Assembly: GCA_031835245.1 (NCBI GenBank)
Contig: JAVKOQ010000023.1
Span: 240,001-304,000 of the forward strand
Direction: 5' to 3'
Source of the DNA: Balamuthia mandrillaris
Lineage: Eukaryota > Discosea > Longamoebia > Balamuthiidae
DNA length: 64,000 nt
Shown piece by piece: positions 55,150 through 64,000 of this stretch. Position numbers and translations under genes: made by a program. Within the stretch, counting starts at the first letter, position 1. The number at the start of each line of letters is the position of its first letter. The notes under the pieces are model-generated. The model made no database searches, had not been told where the DNA came from, and saw nothing but the letters and a program-made list of their open reading frames with translations.

Positions 55150-56205
55150 ATGAGGTTCGCGGTAGTATGTGTGCTCATGTGCTCTTTGGTCGCCCTTGCT
55201 GCAGGTGAGCCTAAAACCGTCGATCATCTCAAAAACATTGGTCTTACATGTTCAACAAAGGGCTCAGCAGAGAATATGACAAATGCATTCAGCTTCCAAA
55301 CAGTGCAAATGTTGACTACAGGCTCTACTATAGCATCGAAGGCGGTAGCATCGCTTTCGCTTTGTCGGGCAACTTTAGCGGTTGGATGGCCGTCGGCATC
55401 TCCACTGATGGCAGCATGACGAGCAGCGGCGATGGTTCTGATGTCATGCTTGGCTACGTGGACGACGACGAATGCTCTGAAGTAATACCTTTTGCCATTT
55501 GTTTCACTCTGAATTGTTTTTTTCTTATCGGGTCTCTCCTTTTATATTTGCTGAAAGGGTTGTTTGAATGACTATTGGGTGACGACTAAAATTGGAAGCC
55601 CTCCAGTAAAGCTCGACACAAGCGAGGAAGGTACCTCGGACGTCACGCTCGTGGGGGGCGGTGAGAATGACGGCGTTACCACCATCGAGTGGTCGCGTTT
55701 GTTGGACACCGGCGATAACGTTACCGACCGTGTCATTGATCCCAACTCCGAAATTTCACGCACGTTTTCCACCCATTTTCGTTCGTTTGGAGAAATGTAA
55801 GCGTTACGTTTTTGTCCATTATCTTATATTCTGTTTTGTTGCCTGCTCTTTCGCTTTTCGCTGCTTGCAGTCATCTATGCATGCAACATTGGCACTGTTC
55901 CTTCAAGCCCTTCCAGTTTCGTGAAGCATTCCGACGGCACCAACCACGGTTACCCAATCACCCTTTCCACCCAGACCTGTATGTTTTTTTGTTATCCTTC
56001 AATGTGTTTCCTCCGCATACTTACTCTTTCCTCCTGCCTAAAAGCCACATGTACCGCCCCGCCAGAAGACGGTGATGATGGAGATGACGGCGATGACGGT
56101 GACGACGGTGATGACAGTGATGATGGCGTTGATGGTGATGACGGCAAAGAGGACGGTGGAGACGCCACAATCATATCTTCCTTCCTTTCTTTGTTTTTGT
56201 TCTGA
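55150..56205 (+). CDS. Secreted DOMON-domain protein, copy 1
   Basis: Exon 1 (55150-55204) is a signal peptide (MRFAVVCVLMCSLVALAAG). Exon 2 starts at 55261 and begins the DOMON domain: LSREYDKCIQL, YRLYYSIEGGSIAFALSG, GWMAVGISTDGSM, then SGDGSDVMLGYVDD. The domain continues in exon 3 (CLNDYWVTTKIGSPPVKLD; TTIEWSRLLDTGDNVTDRV). A further exon (about 55870-55980) gives the final strand, IYACNIGTVPSSPS. The last exon holds an Asp/Gly repeat (GDDGDDGDD) and a short hydrophobic end (TIISSFLSLFLF). DOMON domains bind haem or sugars in secreted or membrane redox proteins; ligand here is unknown. The acidic linker and short hydrophobic end could allow lipid anchoring, but the tail is short for a GPI signal. 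It has a tandem paralogue downstream. Confidence 0.8.
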
Positions 56206-56417
56206 AGAAGAGTAACACCCGCACAACGGCCATAAATGATCGGAGTCACGGCCCCTTCACAATAAACGGATAATGATCATATTAGGCGAATAACTGTTAT
56301 TAATATTAAAAATAAAATGAAACGGAATGAGCCACTTGCGGCCAATAGCCTTTGTTCTGTTTTTTGACCAACGACGGGTTCGTAAACAACAAACTCGCAA
56401 CAGAAACAACAACCAAC

Positions 56418-57595
56418 ATGTTGAACGTCTTTCTTCAGGGCTGCGCCCTCTTTTTGTTCTCTTTCGTCCTGCTTTCTTCTGGTTTGTGGCCTTTCTTTTT
56501 TTTTAAACACAAAAAAGAAAACTTAAAAAAATAAAAATAAAAAAAGGACTGAGCAGAGAATATGACCACTGTGTACAGCTGAGGACACCGACCACCGGCT
56601 CCAAGCTGGACTACCGCCTGCACTGGACTCTGGAGGAGGACGAGGTGACCATCGCCTTTGCCTTGGAGGCCAACGTGCCCGGTTGGATCGCCATCGGCAT
56701 CTCTGCCGACGGCAGCATGACGAGCAGCGGCGATGGCTCTGACATCATGCTTGGCTACGTGGACGACGGAGACTGTTCTGAGGTTTGTGTTCGTTTTTTA
56801 ATCGTTTTTTCTCCATTTTGCATTCTTTTGTTCACTCCTCTCTCCTTTCATCATTCTTCATTGTCTTTCTTCTAAACACACCAAAAACAAAGGGCTGCGT
56901 CAACGACTATTGGGTGGTCACCAAAACCGGAAGCCCTCCCGTCAAGCTGGACGACCGTGTTGGCGGCAACCAGTCCTTGACCTTTGTGGCCGGCAGCGAG
57001 GTCGACGGCGTCACTGCCATCGAGTTCACTCGTTTGTTGGACACCGGAGATGACGTTACCGACCGCATCATTGATCCTTCCTCTGCTACGCACAGTTAGT
57101 AACACCTCTCTTCTTTGTTTTTTCCTCTTTCTGTTTGTAAAATACTAACCATAAGTCCTCTCCTGTTTCTTTCTTCTCTGCTGTTCTATTTTCTTTTTTT
57201 TTGTTAACTTTCTCCACTCTTCGTTCTTGCTGTGCTCCTACCTTCCTCCACTGTCTCTCTCAACAGTTATCTTTGCTGCTCACACGCAGCTGGACCCTAC
57301 AAGCCCCAGCGAATTCTTGCAACACATTGCTGGAACGAATGATGTCCGGACCATTACCTTTGACTCTGAAGAATGTAAGTTTATTTTTTTCTTTTCAGCT
57401 ATGCATTTACAACGAGCAGTACTAACAACAAACAAACATTAACCAGCCGACTGTGCCTCCACCCCCATTGAAGGAGGAGATGGTGATGAAGATGGAACCG
57501 AGGATGGATCAGCGGATGGATCGGAGGATGGTGATGGAACCGAGGATGGCGGCGATGGAAGCGGCTCTTCTACCTTGTATTCCTTCCTGTTCTGA
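56418..57595 (+). CDS. Secreted DOMON-domain protein, copy 2
   Basis: A tandem paralogue of the gene at 55150 with matching exon order. Exon 1 gives a signal peptide (MLNVFLQGCALFLFSFVLLS). The next exon begins LSREYDHCVQL and holds YRLHWTLEEDEVTIAFALEA, GWIAIGISADGSM and SGDGSDIMLGYVDD. Then come VNDYWVVTKTGSPPVKLD, TAIEFTRLLDTGDDVTDRI and a later exon VIFAAHTQLDPTSPSEFLQH. The final exon is an acidic Gly/Asp/Glu repeat ending SSTLYSFLF. This copy is more GC-rich in its domain exons than copy 1 and has one more small exon near the end. The intron after the signal peptide is in the same place and phase in both copies, so the duplication was of the whole gene. Confidence 0.8.
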
Positions 57596-57713
57596 AAACA
57601 CAACAAGTATGCTCTCCTCTCTCTCTCTCTCTCTCTCTATCCTGCTTGTAACGCGTTTCTTTCTTTCGCAAAGAAAGAATCTTTTCTAAAAGAGTTAAAA
57701 TATTTCTCTTCGT

Positions 57714-57836
57714 GGACATGAGATTAGGCGAGAGAGAGGACATGAGATTAGACATGAGTAACGAAGAAAAGATAGGAGAGAGGATAAGAGATTAGTCAAG
57801 AGAAAGGATATGAGATTAGACACGAGATATGTCGTA
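57714..57836 (+). repeat. Short degenerate tandem repeat (ATGAGATTAG units)
   Basis: At least three copies of (GG)ACATGAGATTAG-like units with purine-rich spacers, downstream of DOMON copy 2 and upstream of the longin gene. Function unknown. Confidence 0.6.
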
Positions 57837-57943
57837 AAAAGGCAACAAAAATGTCCTTTGCGAAAAGAAAGAAAATAAAAAAGAGAGGAAGAAAGAACAA
57901 AAAAAAAAAACAGACAAGACTGCACCTCTCGTTCATTTAGGGA

Positions 57944-60254
57944 ATGTTGGAGCATTTGCTGGTTATCAGCCACGAAGGCGACATTGTGCTTTCAGAACAG
58001 TTCGTGATGATTAGCGCAGCAACTGTGCCTGTAGCCACGAAAGAAGCGGAGCGCTACGAATGGGAGCATAACATCTACATCCTCAGCAGAGAGATGTGGT
58101 CTTACGTCATCGAGAGCAAAGAACGGGAGGTCATCGTAACTGGGTGAGTGATTTCTTTTATGTTTCGAAAAGAGAGCTGGACATGATGGCTAACAGGTTG
58201 ATTCATGGTAAGCGATAAAAACATCTTATTTACGGCGGAAGGAGACTTTTTGGTTTTTGTAACTGGTTCAGGAGACTACGATTGTCTCGCACGTAAGTTC
58301 GCCCAAAAGTTAAATCCTCTTCGTGCCTTTTTGTGTTAACTATTTTTATCACAAGTGAATGAGATAATGGATTCTTTGTTGGAAGTATTTCAGTTGATCT
58401 GCAGAACCGCCTCTAAGAGACTGTGCTGTGAGACACTTGTCCACGAGTACATGCGCCTCAAAATGGCTCTTGACTTCATGTTCAGTGCCAAAGTAATGTC
58501 GTCCTCTCTTTTCTCCGTCTTTACTTTTGCCCTCTTTCTTCTGACTATATCAACAGGGAGAAGTAGAGTTCTTAGTGGCGGAACAATCAATCGCCACAAC
58601 CTCTCTCGAGATGAAAGAGCTACTCGCCTACGCTAAGAAACGCAAGTTGACATCCATGAAGAGTCCTCGTAGCGGTGGCTCCGGCAGACCCTCGTCGTCC
58701 CCTGCCTCTCCTGCTCCTTCTTCCTCCTCCTCTTCCGTTGCTGTTTCCTCCTCGACAACGAAACCAACTTTAGTTCCAGGAATGCTCTCCGCTGCTCCTC
58801 CAGCTCCTCATATCATGAACCTTCGCAGTCCGCGCCGAGAAGGAGGGTCGACAAGCCCGATCTCCACTTCCGCCACCTTGCTGGTTTCTCCTACCACCTC
58901 TATGGAAATGCTGGGGTCGAAGAGTCCTCGCATGGCGGTCAGTTCGAAGGAGGTTCCCTCGAGGGGAGGCACTTTACGCTCCAAGAGCCAGAGAAAGAGC
59001 GTCAGCTTTGAAGTCTATCCCTTGAATCTCGAAACCGTGATGATGGATCCCTCCATGCAAGAGTTGCATGAGACAACACCAGGAGAAAAGACCGCAGCTG
59101 CGACAGAGACACCGCCATTAACATCAAGCAACAAAGAGGTCAAAACTTCAAAGAGCAACAACAAAGGTATTGCCAGAACATCAGAGTGGGTGGCTTCTTC
59201 ATCGGATGGCTCTCATCATCATTACTCCTCATCTGAGGAAGGAGCTCAAGAGGAAGGAAAGAAACAAGAGATCGGACGTCAGAGAAAAGACTCGGCGAAG
59301 CATGCTGAAGATGAGGCATTAGCAGCTCTAGTGAATGCTGAGGTAGAGAGGAGCGTCAAAGAAGGGGATCAAAGTCAACAACAAACAACAAACATCGGCC
59401 GCAACATCGATGATACACCATTCCTAGAAGAAGAGGAAGAACAAGAAGAAAGAGATAAAAAAGAGACGGGTCTTGGAGTTGACTCAGGGGATTCTCAACA
59501 ACAACTTCTGGTTGACTATGGAGAGGCCCACGGTGAAGGTGCAGAGCCGAAACAAGAACACGAACAACGGTTGGAGCTTGTAGTGGAAGAGAGGCAACAA
59601 CTGTTCCTGAAGGTGGAGAGAAAGAGCCAAAAGTTTGACGGCAAGAAACTGGCTGCTCTAACCAATGAAGACAGCCTCATCTTTCGCGGCAAACACGGCG
59701 ATGAGGAGCTGTCTTCCTCCTCTACAACGATAACCCGCAGTCGCTCCACAACTCCTTCGGCCTTTCAGCAGGATGACGAAGACTCACGAGGGCGAAGAAA
59801 CTCAAAGAGCAAAGAATCCGAGAGCAGCAGACACAAACTCAAAGACGACGATCGTTCTTCCTCGCAAAGCCGAGAGAGGAGGGATAGCAAGAGAGAGCAC
59901 AGGGACAAAGATAGAGATAGAGAAAGAGGCGGGACGTATCGGGATAGCAAACACCGCAAAGGCAGTCGTGCTCATGACAAAGACTTGGAAAGCACTACAA
60001 AGGCTCACAACAAACGAGATAGAGGAGAGGGGCAAGAACAAAAGGAACGTTCAGCTTCCATTGAGCCCGAGAGAGAAAAGGACAGAGCGACCCCCAAAGA
60101 AAAAGACGGAAGAGGGGATAAGGACCGAGCGGAGGGCAGAGAAAGAAAGCCCAGTCGCCATGGCACTCTTCGAGAGACTAACCCCAAGACCGATCAAGGA
60201 GCATCCAGAAGACACTCTCGGGGTATGGAAGGTGAAATGCAGCAACAACCGTAA
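57944..60254 (+). CDS. Adaptor-type longin-domain protein with long charged disordered tail
   Basis: Four exons join in phase: 57944-58143, 58213-58292, 58357 to about 58495, and about 58558-60254. The first about 150 residues read as a longin domain of the adaptor mu/sigma and COP type: MLEHLLVISHEGDIVLSEQF, then MWSYVIESKEREVIVTGDKN; ILFTAEGDFLVFVTGSGDYD; EIMDSLLEVFQLIC; HEYMRLKMALDFMF; and GEVEFLVAEQSIATTSLEM. After residue 165 the protein is Ser/Pro-rich, then Glu/Gln-rich, then Arg/Ser/Asp/Lys-rich (DKDRDRERGG, RGDKDRAEGRERKPSR). No mu-homology domain is visible. It could be a diverged member of the AP/COPI/TSET adaptor group, which is known in amoebozoans. The longin call is fair; the assignment to a particular complex is unsettled. 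Confidence 0.65.
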
Positions 60255-60310
60255 ACAAACCGTGTATTTTTCTTCCTTAGAACATCGCTCTCTTCCTCTT
60301 TTGGTCCTCT

Positions 60311-61661
60311 TCACAAAAGTTTCTCCTTTTCCTCTTCGCCCTCCTCATCCCAGTCACGTTCTCCTAAGATCCTCTTCCCTAGCCAACTGAGCTTTGGAGG
60401 GTGATGCTCTTCGCTTTCTGGATGGTGTTCGTAGTCACCAACTTCACCGCCTGTAGAGTACCATCGCGGCCGCTCGCCATTTCTCATGCAACGTCTTACC
60501 TCCTCTCTGTACTGCGGGTGAAGCTTGGAAGAGACGAAACGGACAAAACATTGAACTCGCCAGTTGGCCGATCGGTTGGGACAGTTGGAATGAGGTAGAC
60601 GTGAGTTCCAAACGATAAAGTCTCCTATCTCCATTGGAATCTCTGTGGCTTGTGCTCGTATGAGTTGTTGGTCCAGGAAGTAGACGAATGTACCTTCCGG
60701 AGGAGGATAGACGACGGTGGAACAAGCAGAAGAAGAACAAGAAGAAGACAAGTCAAATGCGCCGCGTTCGTAGTTGTGTCGATAGTCTCGTATGCGATCC
60801 AGCTTGTGGAAGCCTGGAATGCAACGAAAGCCTCCTCCGCCTATAGGGCAGTCACTGAGCGCTAAACCTCCCTGATACCTTCATAACCGTTTCGTCAGCG
60901 TTGCAAGAAGAGAGGAGGGGAGGGAGAGGTTACTTGGTTTCTTGAAGCTGCCACAAGTTCATGTCATTATGTATCAAGAAGTCGTAGGGCTCAGGCATGT
61001 CTATTCTCCTCTCTGTCTTCGTCTCCCTCCCATCCGGCTGCGTTTCCACCACTTCCTTCACAACGTAAGCGGGAGGCTTCAGCGAGGCCCTATCCAAACT
61101 GACCGTCAGGTCGTGTTCGTTCAGCAGCTGGGCAAATACCGAATAGAGAACGGGATGTTGTCTTATGCTGTAGTAAGCAGGGTTGTGCCAGCTGACGTCC
61201 AGAAAGCCGGTCCCCAACAAGGGAGTCCACGTTTCAAACTTTCCGGCCTCCACCCCACAAAACTTGTCTGCTCTCTCAAACAGCTCTGCTTTCATCCGTT
61301 CGCAAAGCTCCTTCTCGACAACCCCTTTCAGCACGACATAGCCGTCTTCCTCCAGGCTTTGTTTCTGCTCTTCCGAGAGAAGGTAACATGTGGCGTGCCC
61401 TTTGCTCCTCCTCGCAAGCGAGTTCAGTTCCTCCTTCGATAGATGAACCCTGTCCTCTCTTTCTTCGTTCGCTTCCACAAGCTGGGCGTTGCTGAAAGAG
61501 GGTCTTTCGGCGTTCTGTTCTCGTTGGTGCGGCTCGCGAAGGTCGTGGCCGAGCCTTTCCGCCCTCTTGTAATGCCGGATGGCAGCGGGCATGTCCCCGA
61601 GAGCTTCATGGCGTTTAGCCAAGGCGTACTCCCTATCCGCTTCTTCCGATATGGAGTTCAT
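60311..61661 (-). CDS. Phytanoyl-CoA dioxygenase (PhyH)-family protein
   Basis: Two exons, 61661-60934 and 60878-60311, join in phase. The N-terminus (from MNSISEEADREYALAKRHEA, then LGDMPAAIRHYKRAERLG) looks like one TPR-type helix pair. The dioxygenase part begins YLLSEEQKQSLEEDGYVVLK, the usual PhyH entry. Iron ligands: HND in YDFLIHNDMNLWQL (HxD), with the distal His probably in VWNSRLPHSNCPN, followed by Arg in SANWRVQCFVRF for 2-oxoglutarate. Other PhyH-like parts are GGGGFRCIPGFHKLDRIRDY and IPMEIGDFIVWNSRLPH. The protein should be an Fe(II)/2-oxoglutarate-dependent oxygenase; its substrate is unknown. Only 56 bases separate its 3' end from the convergent longin gene. Confidence 0.85.
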
Positions 61662-62149
61662 CGTTCGAAACCTACAGCCTCTCTTTCTCTGTCTGTTCTC
61701 TTTGCAGTGTTCCACCGAAGAAGGCAACGTGCAGGAAGCAGCGAAGAGCCAAGCGGGTGCCCTTGTTTTGTTTTGGTTTTATTAAAAAGAAGCGAGATGG
61801 AGGAAGAACAAGGGCAACGCGAGAAGCAGCGCACGTCCTGCAAGAAGCGAACCAAGCGGGTACCCGCTTGTCTTTATCTTTGTTTTTGTGTTTCGCGAAA
61901 CCTCGGTTCCGTTTGTTTTCTCTCTGCACGTTTGGACGTCATTTACGGCAGTATCATTGGAGAAGACAGGAAGCAGCTTTGTCGGGTTTCTGCTGTTTGT
62001 TGCGGTAGACATTTGTCGTGTATTTGCTCAAGACAACAGAAACAGCAGTCTCAAACACTTCATCCACATGCCGGCAAGGCTTTATTTTTTTTCCTTCTTT
62101 TCTGCACTTTTCTCGGCATCTTATGAGTTATTTGTTTTTTCTTCACGTG
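61662..62149. other. Gap between the PhyH and PARP genes, no gene seen
   Basis: Several short overlapping frames on both strands, none with family features or consistent splice joins. Being upstream of the PhyH start, it probably holds its promoter and the 3' flank of the PARP-like gene. A short repeated patch (GAAGCGAG/AACAAG with CGGGTxCCC) occurs near 61750 and 61850. Confidence 0.35.
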
Positions 62150-64000
62150 CTATGTGTTACATTGTCCGGTTGAAGTGTGAGAAAGATAACCGGAGAGCCG
62201 TTGGCAAAGGTCCTTTTGATGGCGCAAGTCGATACCGAATGGGATGGTGGATGCCTTGTACACGAAAAAGTATCGGGTGGTCACCAAATGTTCGTTCTGT
62301 ACAACGTAATGAGGATTCGGTTGTCCTTCTAAACTTGGATGTTTCACAACTGTTTTTGTTTCGTTATTAATGAAAGGAGAAGAAAGAACGAAAGGAAGGT
62401 GAAGAAGAAAAATCTTACTTTCACAAAGGGCAATCGCGTGAAAGCTGCCATTGCCGAGAATGGTCTGAGGCCAGGGCACCGCCGAGCATGGACAGTAGAG
62501 ACGAGATGTGTTGATGGATGGAGAGAGATAAATGCCGGCACCAAACACAGCACCTTTCGACATCAACGCAGTGTTTGTCATGTTTTGTAATCCCACACGA
62601 AGGATTGCATGCCTTTCATTTGTTTTGGTCGCAATTGAAAATAAGAAGAATAGGATAAGTTGTTAAGTGGAAAGTAGAGGAGAACAAAAGTAAGCACTAA
62701 CCAATTCTCAAGAGCAGAGCCGTGGAAAGCCCAAACGGAGCCATATTTCTTCTTGAGAGCTTGGAACTTCGCTTCCTTCTCTGGAGTCTTACATAGCAAC
62801 ACAAATTGATGTGGCGTTTGCATCTGGTCTATAAACTGCATTTAATGCGTCAGAGAACAGAGCGAGAGAAAGAGAGAGAGAAAGAGAAGCAGAAACAGTA
62901 CCCCATTTTCTGGAATTTTTCTCAGATGAGATCGGTTCGTGCTGAGTATCCACCGTAACAAGCGATAGAGAAGCGGATGCTTCTCTTGCTCTAACTTTTG
63001 TCGGAGTCCTTGTTCTCCATTTTGTGTCGCCATATCTCTCATTTCTTCTACCGATGGCGTCAGTTGAAGCACTTTTCTCAGTGCCTCTATATCCTTTCCT
63101 CGTTTAGGGTCTTCCTCCTTGTCTTTAATAGCTGTTTCGTTCTCTTCTTTTGTGGTTGGAAGAAGAAAGTCCGTTGGGAAGGGAGCAAGGAGATAAGGCC
63201 AACGTTCGGATTGAGCAGCAGCAGAGGCGATGCTTATCATCAGATCAACGTAATGTAAATCATGGTTGAGTTGAGAGGAAATGGAGGAACTGCCCAGCCC
63301 CAATTCCGTGAGTCGGAACAGACATTCTTCGCGAGCACAGGTAACCGGTTTTAGTCCACTTTGTTGGAACAATGAAAGAGGAAGAAAGACCGAAGACAGA
63401 CAAAAGATAGAGAGAAAGAAGACACAAAGAACACGAAGCAGAACACGAAGAATGTCAGTTTTTACGGTGATACAAACAAACAGAAAAGAGAGTATAACAA
63501 ACCTGAAAGGAAGTTTTCTGTCACAAACAACACAGTGGTCCATGCAATTGCGCAATCGAAGAATGACATAACACATAAGAGTGGCTAAAAGATTGGCAGA
63601 TGCTCGTTCGTTATTTGAACAAAACTTGTTCAAGAGATGCTGCACCGAAGCGTCCTGCAGTTCGTTTTTCCTCGTTTCTTCTTTTTCTGCGTCTTGGAGC
63701 GCGGGAGTTGATGAAGGTGAATTTGTAGCAGATTCCATTCTCGCTTTGGCTTTCCACGGATTGTTCTCCTCTTTATCCAAAGCATAAGCGCTGTTGAGCT
63801 GATCGTATCCGTTATCCAAAAGAAACCGTATGCCTCTCGTTTTCTTCAACAAACTCTTTTGCTCTTTTTCTTTCTCCAAAAACGAAGACCCAAAACGATT
63901 TTCTTCTTCCTTGCCGTTGTTCTTTGCTGAAGATTCCATATTGGAGAAGAAGAAAGCAGGCCATGCTTTGTTAAGGAACCGCCGAATGATTTGTTGCAAT
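62150..64000 (-). CDS. PARP6/PARP8-like ADP-ribosyltransferase (N-terminus beyond window)
   Basis: Visible exons on the minus strand: right edge to about 63507, about 63365-62903, about 62841-62703, about 62590-62425 and about 62352-62150. The upstream part ends CMDHCVVCDRKLPF. The next exon starts LKPVTCAREECLFRLTELGL and ends HPLLYRLLRWILSTNRSHLR, a block characteristic of PARP6/8. The catalytic domain follows: QFVLLCKTPEKEAKFQALKK, then YGSVWAFHGSALENW (the HGS His), then GLQNMTNTALMSKGAVFGAG and IYLSPSINTSRLY (the Tyr), FHAIALCEIV and YVVQNEHLVTTRYFFVY. PARP6/8-type enzymes add single ADP-ribose units in animals. The classical catalytic Glu position is not conserved in this group; I cannot settle it here. 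The gene is open at the right edge, so the length is unknown. Confidence 0.88.

Noticed and set aside
61888-62370. 160-codon plus-strand open frame between the PhyH and PARP genes
   Set aside because: No recognisable motif, and it overlaps the well-supported last exon of the PARP-like gene on the other strand.

Overview
The window is nuclear DNA from a unicellular eukaryote. Most genes are split by many short introns with pyrimidine-rich sense strands, intergenic gaps are small, microsatellites are abundant, and there is a eukaryotic initiator tRNA-Met. The gene set is a soluble adenylyl/guanylyl cyclase of the ADCY10/SgcA type, RasGEF, homeobox, tomosyn, RAB3GAP1-like, RCHY1-like and PARP6/8-like genes, plus complete PLP synthase (PDX1 and PDX2) and an ArsB-type transporter. 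This mix points to a free-living amoebozoan with medium GC content (something like Balamuthia or Acanthamoeba). That assignment is an inference from gene content; no sequence here names the species.

Layout. 0-5.5 kb: the 3' end of an unknown gene, then three tandem copies of a Ser/Glu-rich F-box-like gene, one intact and two decayed. 5.6-17.2 kb, all minus strand: a duplicated CxxCxGxG protein, an MRH-domain receptor, the large cyclase/AAA/TPR gene, a small unknown gene and PDX1. 17.6-24.5 kb, plus strand: a CHY/RING E3 ligase, a CAMK-like kinase and an ArsB-like transporter. 24.6-28.4 kb: initiator tRNA-Met, a homeobox gene, PDX2 and an F-box/SPRY-like gene. 29-35.9 kb: a small Lys-rich coiled coil, a secreted YDGG-repeat protein, RasGEF and an M50B-like peptidase. 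36-41.5 kb: two LRR paralogues with 16 and 18 repeats, a scrambled relic of a third, and a small copia-type fossil between the two. 41.5-64 kb: RAB3GAP1-like, a small CPCG protein, a CinA/FLAD1-like molybdopterin-binding-domain protein, tomosyn, two tandem DOMON genes, an adaptor-type longin protein, a PhyH dioxygenase and a PARP6/8-like gene that runs off the right end.

How genes may relate. PDX1 and PDX2 encode the two subunits of one enzyme, lie about 9 kb apart, and both have TGACRTCA-type octamers upstream. Tomosyn, RAB3GAP1-like, the longin protein, the MRH receptor and RasGEF all belong to membrane traffic or small-GTPase control, but the window does not show that they are functionally linked. 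I found no clear case of a wholly new system. The best candidates for undescribed biology are the YDGG-repeat secreted protein, the Ser/Glu-rich F-box-like family, the LRR family with its Cys-rich tail, and the longin protein with a long charged tail. Exon limits were worked out by eye from reading frame and GT/AG signals; where given to the base they are phase-consistent, otherwise they are approximate.
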